Source: Allobaculum mucilyticum
Lineage (GTDB): Bacteria; Bacillota_I; Bacilli_A; Erysipelotrichales; Erysipelotrichaceae
Reading direction: 5' to 3'
Assembly (NCBI RefSeq): GCF_022701195.1
Contig: NZ_CP078089.1
Span: forward strand, 2,728,001 to 2,792,000
Length of the DNA stretch: 64,000 nt
The notes under the pieces are model-generated. The model searched no databases. It was not told where the DNA came from and saw only the letters and a list, made by a program, of their open reading frames with translations. Below, in pieces: positions 29,483 through 37,493 of the stretch. How positions within the stretch are numbered: the first letter of the stretch is position 1; every line of letters starts with the position of its first letter. Made by a program: the position numbers and the translations under genes.

Positions 29483-31120
29483 ATGACGAAACAGAATCAC
29501 AGAACAGCCCTTCTTGCAGCCACGATGATTTTCTCTGCTGTTTTCTTACGCGTTTTGGGAAAGCTTGGCATATTGGGCGTTCCCAGCGGAATTATTCGCT
29601 CGCTTATTTATATTGCTCTTTATATCGGATGGGGAATTTCCGTCAGCAAACGGATCATTCAGGTAGATGTGCGCCATTATCTGATTGCTGTTTCAGGCTT
29701 AATGGTTTTCTGGTTTATTCTCCGTTCAATGAAATACTATTTCATAACCGATATCGGAATAGCACGGCAGCTTTGGTACTGGTATTACCTGCCCATGCTG
29801 TTTATTCCGCTGTTTTCTTTATTTGTTGCTCTCTCACTGGGAAAGCCTGCAAATGCAAAGTTATCGAAAACGACGCTCCTGTTATTAGCTATTCCTACGG
29901 TGCTTTGTCTGCTTTTTGAGCTTACAAATGATCTCCATCAGCTTGTCTTTTCCTTCCCGGAAGGAGAGGCATGGACGGGCGAAAACAATGGATACAGATT
30001 CGGGTATTATATCGTTCTCGGATGTGAGATATTTTGTGCTTTGGCGGCATTTGTCATCATGCTGATCAAGTGCCGACTCTCCCAAAGGAAAAAATATCTT
30101 CCGTTCTTACTGTTAACGTGCTCTATCGTATATGCCCTGATCTATGTCAGCGGCGCAAAATGGATGCGGCTGATCGGCGGAGACATCACAGCAGCCCAGT
30201 GCCTGATGTTTACCGGAATATTGGAAAGCTGTATTCAGAGCGGGCTGATCCAGACCAATACGGGTTACAAATCGCTGTTTGAAGCCGGTTCCATTGGAGC
30301 GCAGATCGTAGACACGGACTTGCATACCCGTTATGCCTCTTCAAACGCATCGAAGCTGCCGGCGGATGTGATACGCTCGGCCAAAAAGGACGCGACTCTG
30401 CTGGATCACAACACGCTGCTCAGAAGCTGCAGGATCAATGGCGGTCATGTTCTGTGGCAGGAAGATATTACAGACATTACCGCTCTGCTGGAAAAACTGG
30501 AGGAAAACCGGCAAAGGATTTCGGAAAGCAATGATGTTGAGCAGCAAAACTACAAAACCAAGGTAAAGATCAATGCAGTTCGGGAAAAGAGCCGGCTCTA
30601 TGACCGGCTGCAGGCACAGACAGTGCATCAGATCGAGCTGCTCGATCAGCTGCTGATGCAAATTGAAGCGGAAGACAACCCGGAAATTCGCCGCAGTCTG
30701 CTGGCAAAAGCGGCGGTGATCGGCGCGTACATAAAACGCCGGGGCAATTTGATGTTTATCAGTGAAAGATCCAGCGTAACGGATACCGCCGAGCTGTCAG
30801 CCTGTCTGGAGGAATCCTTTGCCAATCTGGAACTGATGAGTGTGGAGTGTGCCATTGATATTCCGGGCAAAAACAGCATTTATACCCAGGATGCAATCCG
30901 TGTCTATGACTTTTTTGAAGCCGTGACGGAAGCGGCATTGGATGACCTTCGTTCTGTCTGGCTGAAAGCCCGCAGTCTGGAAGATGACGTCCTTTTTTAT
31001 CTGCACGCGGAAAGCGAAGGCGATTTGTCGGTGCTGTCTGTTCTTGCCGACACGTGCACCTGTGAGGAAGGTGTATGGCGCTTTTCCCTTCGGATCGGAA
31101 AGGCGGGAGAACAGCCATGA
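29483..31120 (+). CDS. Histidine-kinase-like 7TM membrane protein without ATPase domain
   Basis: A 545-residue protein with about seven membrane spans in residues 9-240 (LLAATMIFSAVFLRVLG, SLIYIALYIGWGI, YLIAVSGLMVFWFIL and others), resembling the N-terminal 7TM sensor region of Bacillota histidine kinases. A PAS-like stretch follows (about 265-340), then a coiled-coil/dimerisation region with REKSRLYDRLQAQTVHQIELLDQL, where a histidine (VHQ) sits in a plausible phospho-acceptor helix. I cannot find a G-box or N-box ATP-binding motif in the last 130 residues, so it probably cannot autophosphorylate alone. AGGAGG precedes the ATG. The stop overlaps the next kinase gene by 4 bases (ATGA), implying coupled synthesis. 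It may be the sensor partner of the downstream kinase. Confidence 0.75.
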   Translation: MTKQNHRTALLAATMIFSAVFLRVLGKLGILGVPSGIIRSLIYIALYIGWGISVSKRIIQVDVRHYLIAVSGLMVFWFILRSMKYYFITDIGIARQLWYWYYLPMLFIPLFSLFVALSLGKPANAKLSKTTLLLLAIPTVLCLLFELTNDLHQLVFSFPEGEAWTGENNGYRFGYYIVLGCEIFCALAAFVIMLIKCRLSQRKKYLPFLLLTCSIVYALIYVSGAKWMRLIGGDITAAQCLMFTGILESCIQSGLIQTNTGYKSLFEAGSIGAQIVDTDLHTRYASSNASKLPADVIRSAKKDATLLDHNTLLRSCRINGGHVLWQEDITDITALLEKLEENRQRISESNDVEQQNYKTKVKINAVREKSRLYDRLQAQTVHQIELLDQLLMQIEAEDNPEIRRSLLAKAAVIGAYIKRRGNLMFISERSSVTDTAELSACLEESFANLELMSVECAIDIPGKNSIYTQDAIRVYDFFEAVTEAALDDLRSVWLKARSLEDDVLFYLHAESEGDLSVLSVLADTCTCEEGVWRFSLRIGKAGEQP

Positions 31121-32406
31121 GGAATTTTTATCTTTCTTCAACTGCGGTACAAACGCCGCTGCTGACTGCCTTGTTCCTTACCCTGATCCTGTCCCTTTTC
31201 GTGATGCTAGCCGCTTACGGCAAATTGCGCGACAAGCGGAAAAGCATTATGCATCTTTCCATATTTGTGTTCGTTCTTATCTTATTGTCCGTATTGGCGG
31301 ATGCTTTTTCAAAGATGACCAAAGGACTGGCGTACAGGGAATGGCTGCCTCTGCCTGTGTGGCTGTTGTGGAGCATCGTATTTGCAGCAGATCTTCTGCT
31401 GATATGGGATATGGCAAGGCTACACAGACTGGGAAAACAGACGCTCAGCCGCGATTCCGTTAAAGAGGCTCTGGATATGCTGCCAAGCGGTATCTGCTAT
31501 TTTACGTCTTCCGGAAATGTGAAACTGTGCAACCGGCAAATGGATTCTCTGTTCCGCACGATCTCACAGAGTGATCTCCAAACACTTGCGGAACTGCAGG
31601 ATGCGCTGTCACTCTGCGACACGTGCAGCGACGTGATCCAGCTCTCTCCCAAGAGGCAGACCTATCTTTTTCCAGACGGCAAAGCCTGGCGTTACCGGAA
31701 GACCGAAGTGAAAGCGTCGGACGGCGCCTTGTATACGGAAGCCGTCTTTTCGGATGTCACGGAACTGTACCATAAAAATCTTGAGCTGAAAGCACAGATC
31801 AAGCGGCTGAAAGCCATTTCGCTCGAATTGAAATGGCTTTCTGACAATGCTTTAATCCTGACAAGAGAAAAGGAAGTGCTGTCTGCCAAGACGAAGCTGC
31901 ATGACGATATGGGAGCGGGACTGATCGCCATACGACGCATTCTTAACCACAACCAGACGGAGGAAGCGGCAAATGCCATTGAGCTGTTCTCCCGTGCTGT
32001 CAGCGCTATAAAATACGATAATGACTATCTGCAGGGGCACAGCGAGCTGGACAGATTCCTGCAGGATGCCAGGACCATCGGTATCAAAGTAAACTTATCC
32101 GGAGAATTGCCTGAGCAGGAGAAGCTTCGCTGTGTGATGATCCTCGCCATGCGGGAATGTCTGACAAACAGCGTGCGCCATGCCGGCTCAACATCACTGC
32201 ATATAATGGTGGAGAAAACGGGCAGCAGCATTTCCATGCAGATCACAAACAACGGAAGACCGCCCGAAACTGAGATTGTTCCCAAGGGCGGACTGCTTAA
32301 CCTGTACCGCCATATTCTGGATTGCGGCGGGACCATGGAAATACAGTCGAAACCGGTCTTTGTGCTGACCGTGGTTCTCCCGGCAGCAAAGGAGAGTACG
32401 AAATGA
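31117..32406 (+). CDS. Sensor histidine kinase (NarX/DesK-like HisKA_3 type)
   Basis: A 429-residue membrane kinase. Three to four N-terminal spans (LLTALFLTLILSLFVMLAAY, LSIFVFVLILLSVLADAF, LPVWLLWSIVFAADLLLIW) precede a PAS-like segment (about 115-215) and a coiled coil. The phospho-acceptor is His262 in KTKLHDDMGAGL, the HD-x-M/G type box of NarL-regulator partners. The ATPase domain shows MRECLTNSVRHAG (N-box) and LLNLYRHILDCGGTMEI with FVLTVVLP near the end. The ATG at 31117 overlaps the preceding stop (ATGA) and is preferred over the in-frame ATG at 31075, which would bury the junction. It overlaps the regulator gene by 4 bases too, so all three are one operon. Confidence 0.88.
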   Translation: MRNFYLSSTAVQTPLLTALFLTLILSLFVMLAAYGKLRDKRKSIMHLSIFVFVLILLSVLADAFSKMTKGLAYREWLPLPVWLLWSIVFAADLLLIWDMARLHRLGKQTLSRDSVKEALDMLPSGICYFTSSGNVKLCNRQMDSLFRTISQSDLQTLAELQDALSLCDTCSDVIQLSPKRQTYLFPDGKAWRYRKTEVKASDGALYTEAVFSDVTELYHKNLELKAQIKRLKAISLELKWLSDNALILTREKEVLSAKTKLHDDMGAGLIAIRRILNHNQTEEAANAIELFSRAVSAIKYDNDYLQGHSELDRFLQDARTIGIKVNLSGELPEQEKLRCVMILAMRECLTNSVRHAGSTSLHIMVEKTGSSISMQITNNGRPPETEIVPKGGLLNLYRHILDCGGTMEIQSKPVFVLTVVLPAAKESTK

Positions 32407-33032
32407 AACAGGTTCTGATCGTAGAGGATCAGCGGATGCCCCGTGAAAACATGGAACGGGCGCTTTCCGACAGCGGCAGATATGAGCTGGCCGCCAGTCT
32501 CAACGGAGCGGATATGGCTATTTTGAAATGCGGTCAGCAGCACATTGACCTGATTTTGATGGATGTCTGTACTTCGGGGTGTAAAGACGGCATTGAAGCT
32601 GCCGCAGAGATCAAGGCGATGTTTCCGGACATCAGGATCGTCATTGTCACATCCATGGTTGAGGTGAGCTACCTGGAACGTGCCAGAGCTGCCGGGGTGG
32701 ACAGCTTCTGGTATAAGGACATCAGCCCGGAAGCACTGATTGACGTGATCGATCGGACCATGGCGGGTGAACATCTTTTTCCGGGCGAAACGCCGAAGGT
32801 AAAATTGGGATTGGCCGAAAGTACGGACCTGACGTCAAAGGAGGTCGAGGTACTGCGGCTGATCTGTGACGGATTGGAAAACGATGAGATCGCTGCCCGG
32901 CTGAATGTTTCGGAAAGAACCATCAAATATCATGTTTCCAACATTTTTTCAAAAACCGGATTTGCGAATAGAACACGGCTTGCCATCGCGGTAACAAAGA
33001 AGAATTTTATCGTTCCGAACCTCCCTGAATAA
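32403..33032 (+). CDS. Response regulator, NarL/LuxR family
   Basis: A 209-residue regulator. The receiver domain has the acidic pair ED at residues 8-9, the phospho-acceptor Asp54 in LILMDVCTSG, the switch Ser/Thr in VIVTSM, and Lys in FWYKDISP. The C-terminal LuxR-type helix-turn-helix reads LTSKEVEVLRLICDGLENDEIAARLNVSERTIKYHVSNIFSKTG. The start at 32403 overlaps the kinase stop (ATGA). Targets are unknown; the small envelope genes downstream and its own promoter with the inverted repeat at 29369-29454 are candidates. A terminator follows within 50 bases. Confidence 0.93.
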   Translation: MKQVLIVEDQRMPRENMERALSDSGRYELAASLNGADMAILKCGQQHIDLILMDVCTSGCKDGIEAAAEIKAMFPDIRIVIVTSMVEVSYLERARAAGVDSFWYKDISPEALIDVIDRTMAGEHLFPGETPKVKLGLAESTDLTSKEVEVLRLICDGLENDEIAARLNVSERTIKYHVSNIFSKTGFANRTRLAIAVTKKNFIVPNLPE

Positions 33033-33079
33033 CAGGTGTTTACCACAACCGAATAACCAGAACCTGTTCTGTCTGTCCT

Positions 33080-33106
33080 GGCTCCCTTTAGAGCCGGGCT
33101 TTTTTT
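33080..33106 (+). terminator. Terminator of the two-kinase operon
   Basis: GGCTC, a 6-base loop, GAGCC, then GGGC and TTTTTTT. The stem is short but the T-run is long. Confidence 0.75.
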
Positions 33107-33177
33107 GAAAATTTTTTCTGAAAAAGAGTCCGAACCTGTACTTAAGGACAGGGCGCGATCGAAAAAAACTCATTACA

Positions 33178-33625
33178 ATGGCGACAGTATCAATCTTTGC
33201 TGTCGATTTTTTCTACTGTGAAGCATTGCCCAACGGTGTACTGATGTGCAAGGGAGAAAAGCGTGTCAGCGGGCGTTCCTCCAACACAAAAGGCAGCGAT
33301 GACATCATCTCCAACGGTTCAGCAGCTGCCTTGCGGACGGTCAGGACATGATTATCGTAGAACAAGGCAAGATCGTGGAGGTCTGCACTGAGCCCGGTGA
33401 ATTTATATTCGATAGCTCCACCGAGCCATCCATCTTTGAAGGCAGGCTGTGCAAAAGCATCGAGAATACATTCAAAACCATCGATAAACGTTTCGCTTAC
33501 GGCGGTGACACTGGCAAGGATCAGCGGATATTTTCAACACCAAAGAATTTTGAGAACACCAAAGAAATTCGGAGCAGCAAATTCGGTAGACCCAATCCGA
33601 TCATATTGGAAGTGGTAAACAAGCA
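33178..33625 (+). pseudogene. Remnant of an SPFH-domain (YdjI/virion-core-like) gene
   Basis: Two overlapping frames carry the N-terminal part of an SPFH-domain protein of the YdjI type. The first frame gives FFYCEALPNGVLMCKGEKRVSG and SSNTKGSDDIISNG; after a shift near 33330 the second gives MIIVEQGKIVEVCTEPGEF, STEPSIFEG, TFKTIDKRFAYGGDTGKDQ and GRPNPI. These match, from memory, the start of intact SPFH proteins that are about 350 residues long; the rest is missing here. An AACACCAAAGAA direct duplication near 33536 and 33555 marks a further lesion. Intact relatives act at the membrane together with LiaH/TPM-type proteins in envelope stress, so the neighbouring kinase operon is suggestive. 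Confidence 0.75.
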
Positions 33626-33768
33626 TCCCCAGCACAACAGCCAGCTCCGGCTGCCCCGATGCAGAAAACTGTTCCACAGCGTCCTGCATGAAAAGGCAAG
33701 GGTGCACCGTCGGACAGGGGAGACGTTGTCCTGCAGCAGGAATCCTCATCAGGAAAAAGGAGGTGGAG

Positions 33769-34300
33769 ATGAAACGGATTCGAAGCGCATTCTTGATTGC
33801 GCTGCCTGCGCTGACGGTTCTGGGCGTGACCGGAGTTAGTCTGTTTCGTTATTTTGCTGCTGAACTGATCATGGAGAATGGCGGCACGATGAATCCGGAC
33901 GATATGGATAGTTCAGAGACTCCCGTAATACTGGATGGCGATCATACATACGCCGATAATGAAATACTGCTTCAGGTGATTTCAGGCACTTGGTCAAGTG
34001 AGGACGGGCACTATGTCATAGAGCTGGACAGCGACTGCCGCATCAGGCTTTCACTGGATGGCGAGCAATTACTGGATGATCATATTCAATTTGTCTATCT
34101 TCAGCCGGGAATCGTCCAGTCTACGGAGTTTTTCCTGGATTCCTGCGTATTGCAGAGGAAAGAAAGATGGATCACCTGCGGGGGAAAACACTTCCTATTT
34201 CCATGAGACCTCTGATAAAGATACTGGCGGCAGATTGATCCTGGAGCTCGACCTTACGGACACCAGCCAAACAGTCGAGTTCAAAAAGCAAGAGAAATAA
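33769..34300 (+). pseudogene. Small envelope protein of unknown function, frameshifted near the end
   Basis: The frame from ATG 33769, with a strong AGGAGG ribosome binding site, encodes MKRIRSAFLIALPALTVLG with an N-terminal hydrophobic segment. A roughly 100-residue extracellular or periplasm-facing domain follows, containing GTWSSEDGHYVIELD and CRIRLSLDGEQLL, a pattern seen in small lipocalin-like or DUF4923-like beta-rich domains; this likeness is weak. It stops at 34206, but a second frame continues with FHETSDKDTGGRLILELDLTDTSQTVEFKKQ to 34300, which reads as the natural C-terminus. A single indel near 34175 would join the two. No family name can be given. Confidence 0.55.
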
Positions 34301-34356
34301 CCAGAGATACCGTGAAGAAACAGCATCCTGAATCAACAAAAACGGAGAAAATTCCA

Positions 34357-34638
34357 ATGACTAACGACAGACAGGAATTTTTGAAGATCACTTCTATCCT
34401 GATGATCGCAGGCGGCATCATCGCCGGCGCAAAAGGTTTCAAGGCGTGCAAAGTCCCTGAGAATGCCAGGAAAGACGTGATCTGGGGCATTCTGAGCGCG
34501 GTTCTGAGCATTGTTTCTACGGTAATCGGTCTGATCGGCGGCGGAGAGTTCAGTATTACGAGTCTGGTGCTCAACATGCTGGTACCCGGACTGTACGTCT
34601 GCGGTGCCCTGAAAACAAAGCCCAATGTAAATGCTTAA
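34357..34638 (+). CDS. Small membrane protein of unknown function
   Basis: A 93-residue protein with two to three hydrophobic segments (FLKITSILMIAGGIIAGAKG, VIWGILSAVLSIVSTVIGLIGGG and ITSLVLNMLVPGLYVCGAL). A GGAG ribosome binding site precedes the ATG at 34357. It resembles small membrane proteins often encoded near SPFH/zinc-ribbon genes in Clostridia-like genomes, but I cannot name the family. It lies between a frameshifted secreted protein and a lipoprotein gene, all on the same strand, so a shared transcript is likely. Confidence 0.65.
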   Translation: MTNDRQEFLKITSILMIAGGIIAGAKGFKACKVPENARKDVIWGILSAVLSIVSTVIGLIGGGEFSITSLVLNMLVPGLYVCGALKTKPNVNA

Positions 34639-34675
34639 CAGCACACTATACCCACTTTTGAAAGGAAAAATTATT

Positions 34676-35143
34676 ATGAAAAAGATTTTAACGACCCTTC
34701 TGTCTCTCACAATGATGCTGGTCCTTGCTGCATGCTCCGGTGGAAGCAACGGCGGAAGTGTGCCCAAAACGACACCGGTTTCCGGCGACAAGGTAACGGC
34801 AGAGCTTCCTTCCGGCTGGAGCCTCGTAACCGGCACCGACATGAACGGTAATGACATGGCGGACTTCATCTGCCATACCGAGGAATTTGAATATGGCGAT
34901 CCCTATCTGCAGGTAGAAGAGTATACGAAGGATCTGGACAGTGCGAAGGCGCTTCTGGAATCCGGCGATCCCTATGGAACCTACGATGGAGAAAAAGAGC
35001 TGGCTAACGGCACCTGGTATCTGGCCAAAAATGCAGCCAGCTCACAGATTGGCGAAAAAGTGTTTATTGTAAAAGGCTACGAGTGTGATTTTGGAAGCGA
35101 TGAAGTACAGAGTATTCTCGGCAGTCTTCAGTGGGCCAAATAA
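34676..35143 (+). CDS. Lipoprotein of unknown function
   Basis: A 155-residue predicted lipoprotein. The N-terminus MKKILTTLLSLTMMLVLAACSGG is a complete type II signal with lipobox L-A-A-C, so the mature protein starts at Cys20 and is anchored on the outer face of the membrane. A Gly/Ser/Thr/Pro linker precedes a roughly 110-residue domain with ELPSGWSLVTG, DPYLQVEEYTKDL and QSILGSLQWAK. GAAAGGAAA precedes the ATG. No family is recognised. It ends the group of small envelope genes and is followed by a terminator. Regulation by the adjacent two-component system would be a reasonable but unproven guess. Confidence 0.75.
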   Translation: MKKILTTLLSLTMMLVLAACSGGSNGGSVPKTTPVSGDKVTAELPSGWSLVTGTDMNGNDMADFICHTEEFEYGDPYLQVEEYTKDLDSAKALLESGDPYGTYDGEKELANGTWYLAKNAASSQIGEKVFIVKGYECDFGSDEVQSILGSLQWAK

Positions 35144-35192
35144 ATCTTATTGTATTGCACTTGCCGTTGGCAGGCACATGAAAACATCTATG

Positions 35193-35228
35193 AACAGGGC
35201 TCTGCTTTAATGCGGCAGCCCTGTTTTT
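35193..35228 (+). terminator. Terminator after the lipoprotein gene
   Basis: AACAGGGCT pairs with AGCCCTGTT across a 15-base loop, followed by TTTTA. Confidence 0.9.
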
Positions 35229-35306
35229 ATTCAGATCGGTCTGGATATATTTCTTTCAGCAATGCTGCAAAACAGCTGCGCTTAGCAGGTACGGGGAAAT
35301 GACACA

Positions 35307-35496
35307 TGAATCTTTTCCAGGAATATAAATGCGCATACTGCGGCGGTGCCATCGAGTTTGACAGCTCTGCGCAAAAATGACATCTCCGTATTCCAGCCCC
35401 GAGTCTGACATGGAGACTCTGCATTGCTATGGAGATGCTCTGAAATTCGAACAGCCCGACAATATGCAGTGGGAAAAGGCGGCGGGCGGTGAATAG
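35307..35496 (+). pseudogene. Fragment of a TFIIB-type zinc-ribbon protein gene
   Basis: ATG 35307 gives MNLFQEYKCAYCGGAIEFDS, the first CxxC of a zinc ribbon, and stops after 24 codons. A shifted frame then continues DMETLHCYGDAL, EQPDNMQWEKAAGGE, the conserved segment that follows the ribbon in these proteins. The second CPYC is damaged (SPYS). Only the first 60 or so residues of a protein normally several hundred long remain. Intact homologues are commonly next to SPFH (YdjI-like) genes, and a fragment of that gene lies 2 kb upstream, so both seem to be relics of one cassette. Confidence 0.7.
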
Positions 35497-35535
35497 CAGC
35501 AAGGTGAGTCGGAGAATTTGCGCAGTTATATGCGC

Positions 35536-35583
35536 TAACTTCCACGATTCCGGGACGCATAAAGCCTGAAATCGTGGAAGTTA
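35536..35583. repeat. 14-bp perfect inverted repeat
   Basis: TAACTTCCACGATT (35536-35549) and AATCGTGGAAGTTA (35570-35583) are perfect complements with a 20-base loop. No T-run follows on either strand, so it is not a standard terminator. It may be a small mobile-repeat (MITE/REP-like) remnant or an RNA structure. Confidence 0.7.
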
Positions 35584-36021
35584 ACACATAAATGCAGACA
35601 CGGACACAGATTTAAATGCGTCTGTAAGAGCATCTGTAAATGCATATATAAATATGGAAAGCACAATCCAGAACAATCTATTTTGCCAGGCCATCATCCG
35701 CCTTCCGGTCGTGAAGCAGAAAGAAGAATCGAGAATCCATAGAAATGTCCATAGAAGAACACGGTAATCAGAAAGATGCCGTCCTTTGACATATTCGCTT
35801 TATTACTGGTTCAAAATCAGGGAAAATAGTTTGGGTTTCATTTTTCTTTAAGCATGCCTGTATTTCTGCCTTTTTTGACTGCCGTCATTACTGCCCCTGC
35901 TGATTTCTCTGGCCAAAAAGCCTGAGAGGGGAGAAGTCTGTAAACTGGTACAGATCAGAGAGGGAACATGCAGCCGCTGTCTTGCTTCATAAAATGAGAT
36001 CCGTTGGATTGAGAGGGAATT
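35584..36021. other. Gene-free stretch
   Basis: About 440 bases with no supported gene. GC falls in places (TATATAAATATGG near 35646). A GAGAGGGAA ribosome binding site at the end belongs to the MBOAT gene. Confidence 0.5.
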
Positions 36022-37443
36022 ATGGTTTTTTCAAGCTTACTGTTTCTGTTTGTATTCCTGTCCATTTCGATGGGAATTTATCTGCTTGTTCCAAAGAAAC
36101 ACCGCAATACAGTTCTTCTGGTCTCTTCACTGATTTTCTATGCATGGGGCGGACCGCGCTATCTGCTGCTTCTGCTAGGTGAGACCGCAATCAGCTGGTT
36201 CTGCGCTCTGGCGATTCAGGCAAGAAAAAAGCAGCCGGCACGCCGGACCTGGCTGGTGATCGAGTGTGTTTCGCTGCTTGGACTGCTTGCTTTCTTTAAA
36301 TACACGCCGCTGATCTCATCGACGATCGAGTCGATCACAGGCGTTCCAACTGAAATTCCACAGATCGTTCTGCCGATCGGCATTTCGTTCTATACATTCC
36401 AGCTGCTTTCCTATGTTATTGATGTCTATCGCAAAGAAGTGAAAGCTCAGCCTTCCTACTGGAAGCTGCTTCTGTATTCTTCGCTGTTCCATCAGTGCAT
36501 TGCCGGTCCGATTGTCCGCTATAAAACCGTTGCGGATGAAATTGATAACCGGTCTGTAACCTTCAATGATGTCTATGCGGGCATCCGCCGCTTCTCGGTT
36601 GGACTTGCAAAAAAAGCCATTCTCGCCAATGGAATCGCGCAGGTCTCCGATGCACTTCTGTCTACAAACGCTGCAACGCTGGAAGCCACACCGGCGTTTG
36701 GTGTCTGGGTTGGTTCCATTGCATTTATGCTTCAGCTTTATCTCGACTTCTCGGCTTACTCCGATATGGCAATCGGAATGGGCCGGATGGTCGGATTCCA
36801 TTACCTGGAAAACTTCAACTATCCCTACATGGCAGTTACTGTCCAGGATTTCTGGAGACGCTGGCATATCTCTCTGTCGAGTTTTTTCAGAGACTACGTC
36901 TACATTCCTCTTGGAGGAAACCGGGTAGGAACGCTGGTCTATGTCCGGAACATGATCACTGTCTGGTTTCTGACTGGTCTGTGGCATGGTGCTTCATGGA
37001 GCTATGTTCTCTGGGGGCTGTATTATCTCTGCTTCCTGCTGCTTGAAAAATTTGTCATCAAGCAGCGGATTCCCAATGGCTGGAACAGGGTTTATACCCT
37101 GTCAGTTGTATTGCTGGCTACTGTAATCTTCCGTTTTGAAGATTTCGATACGCTGCTCATCGCTCTGCGCGGTCTGATCGGACTGAATGCGGGTGGATTC
37201 TTCAGCTGGTCAGCCTGGTCGACTCTGCTTTCCAATATCTTCCTGATTGCTGCATGTATCGTCGCCTGCACGTCTTTAAGTGTATGGGTGGAAAGACTGT
37301 GTGCAGTCTGGGCAAAAAAGAGCACGATCGGCTTTGTCTTCTACAGCTTTGAACAGGCTGCAATCCCGCTCGTTCTGCTTGGTCTGTCTGTGCTTGCACT
37401 GATTGGCAACGCATATAATCCATTCCTTTACTTCCAGTTCTGA
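36022..37443 (+). CDS. MBOAT family O-acyltransferase (AlgI/DltB-like)
   Basis: A 473-residue polytopic membrane protein that moves acyl groups across the membrane onto an extracellular polymer. It has about 11 spans. The MBOAT features are readable: VLPIGISFYTFQLLSYVIDVYR, FHQCIAGPIVRY, FLQLYLDFSAYSDMAIGMGRM-type sequence (MLQLYLDFSAYSDMAIG), NFNYPYMAVTVQDFWRRWHISLSSFFRDYVYIPLGGN, and the catalytic histidine in WFLTGLWHGASWSYVLWG. These place it with AlgI/PatA-type proteins more than with DltB, because no dltA/dltC neighbours are present. It is followed 50 bases later by a DHHW protein, the usual partner. The pair probably O-acetylates a cell-surface polysaccharide. AGAGGGAA precedes the ATG. 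Confidence 0.93.
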   Translation: MVFSSLLFLFVFLSISMGIYLLVPKKHRNTVLLVSSLIFYAWGGPRYLLLLLGETAISWFCALAIQARKKQPARRTWLVIECVSLLGLLAFFKYTPLISSTIESITGVPTEIPQIVLPIGISFYTFQLLSYVIDVYRKEVKAQPSYWKLLLYSSLFHQCIAGPIVRYKTVADEIDNRSVTFNDVYAGIRRFSVGLAKKAILANGIAQVSDALLSTNAATLEATPAFGVWVGSIAFMLQLYLDFSAYSDMAIGMGRMVGFHYLENFNYPYMAVTVQDFWRRWHISLSSFFRDYVYIPLGGNRVGTLVYVRNMITVWFLTGLWHGASWSYVLWGLYYLCFLLLEKFVIKQRIPNGWNRVYTLSVVLLATVIFRFEDFDTLLIALRGLIGLNAGGFFSWSAWSTLLSNIFLIAACIVACTSLSVWVERLCAVWAKKSTIGFVFYSFEQAAIPLVLLGLSVLALIGNAYNPFLYFQF

Positions 37444-37493
37444 TCCTGAACTGAACTGTGAAGCGGCAGAATCCGCTTCTTAGAAAGAACCTT

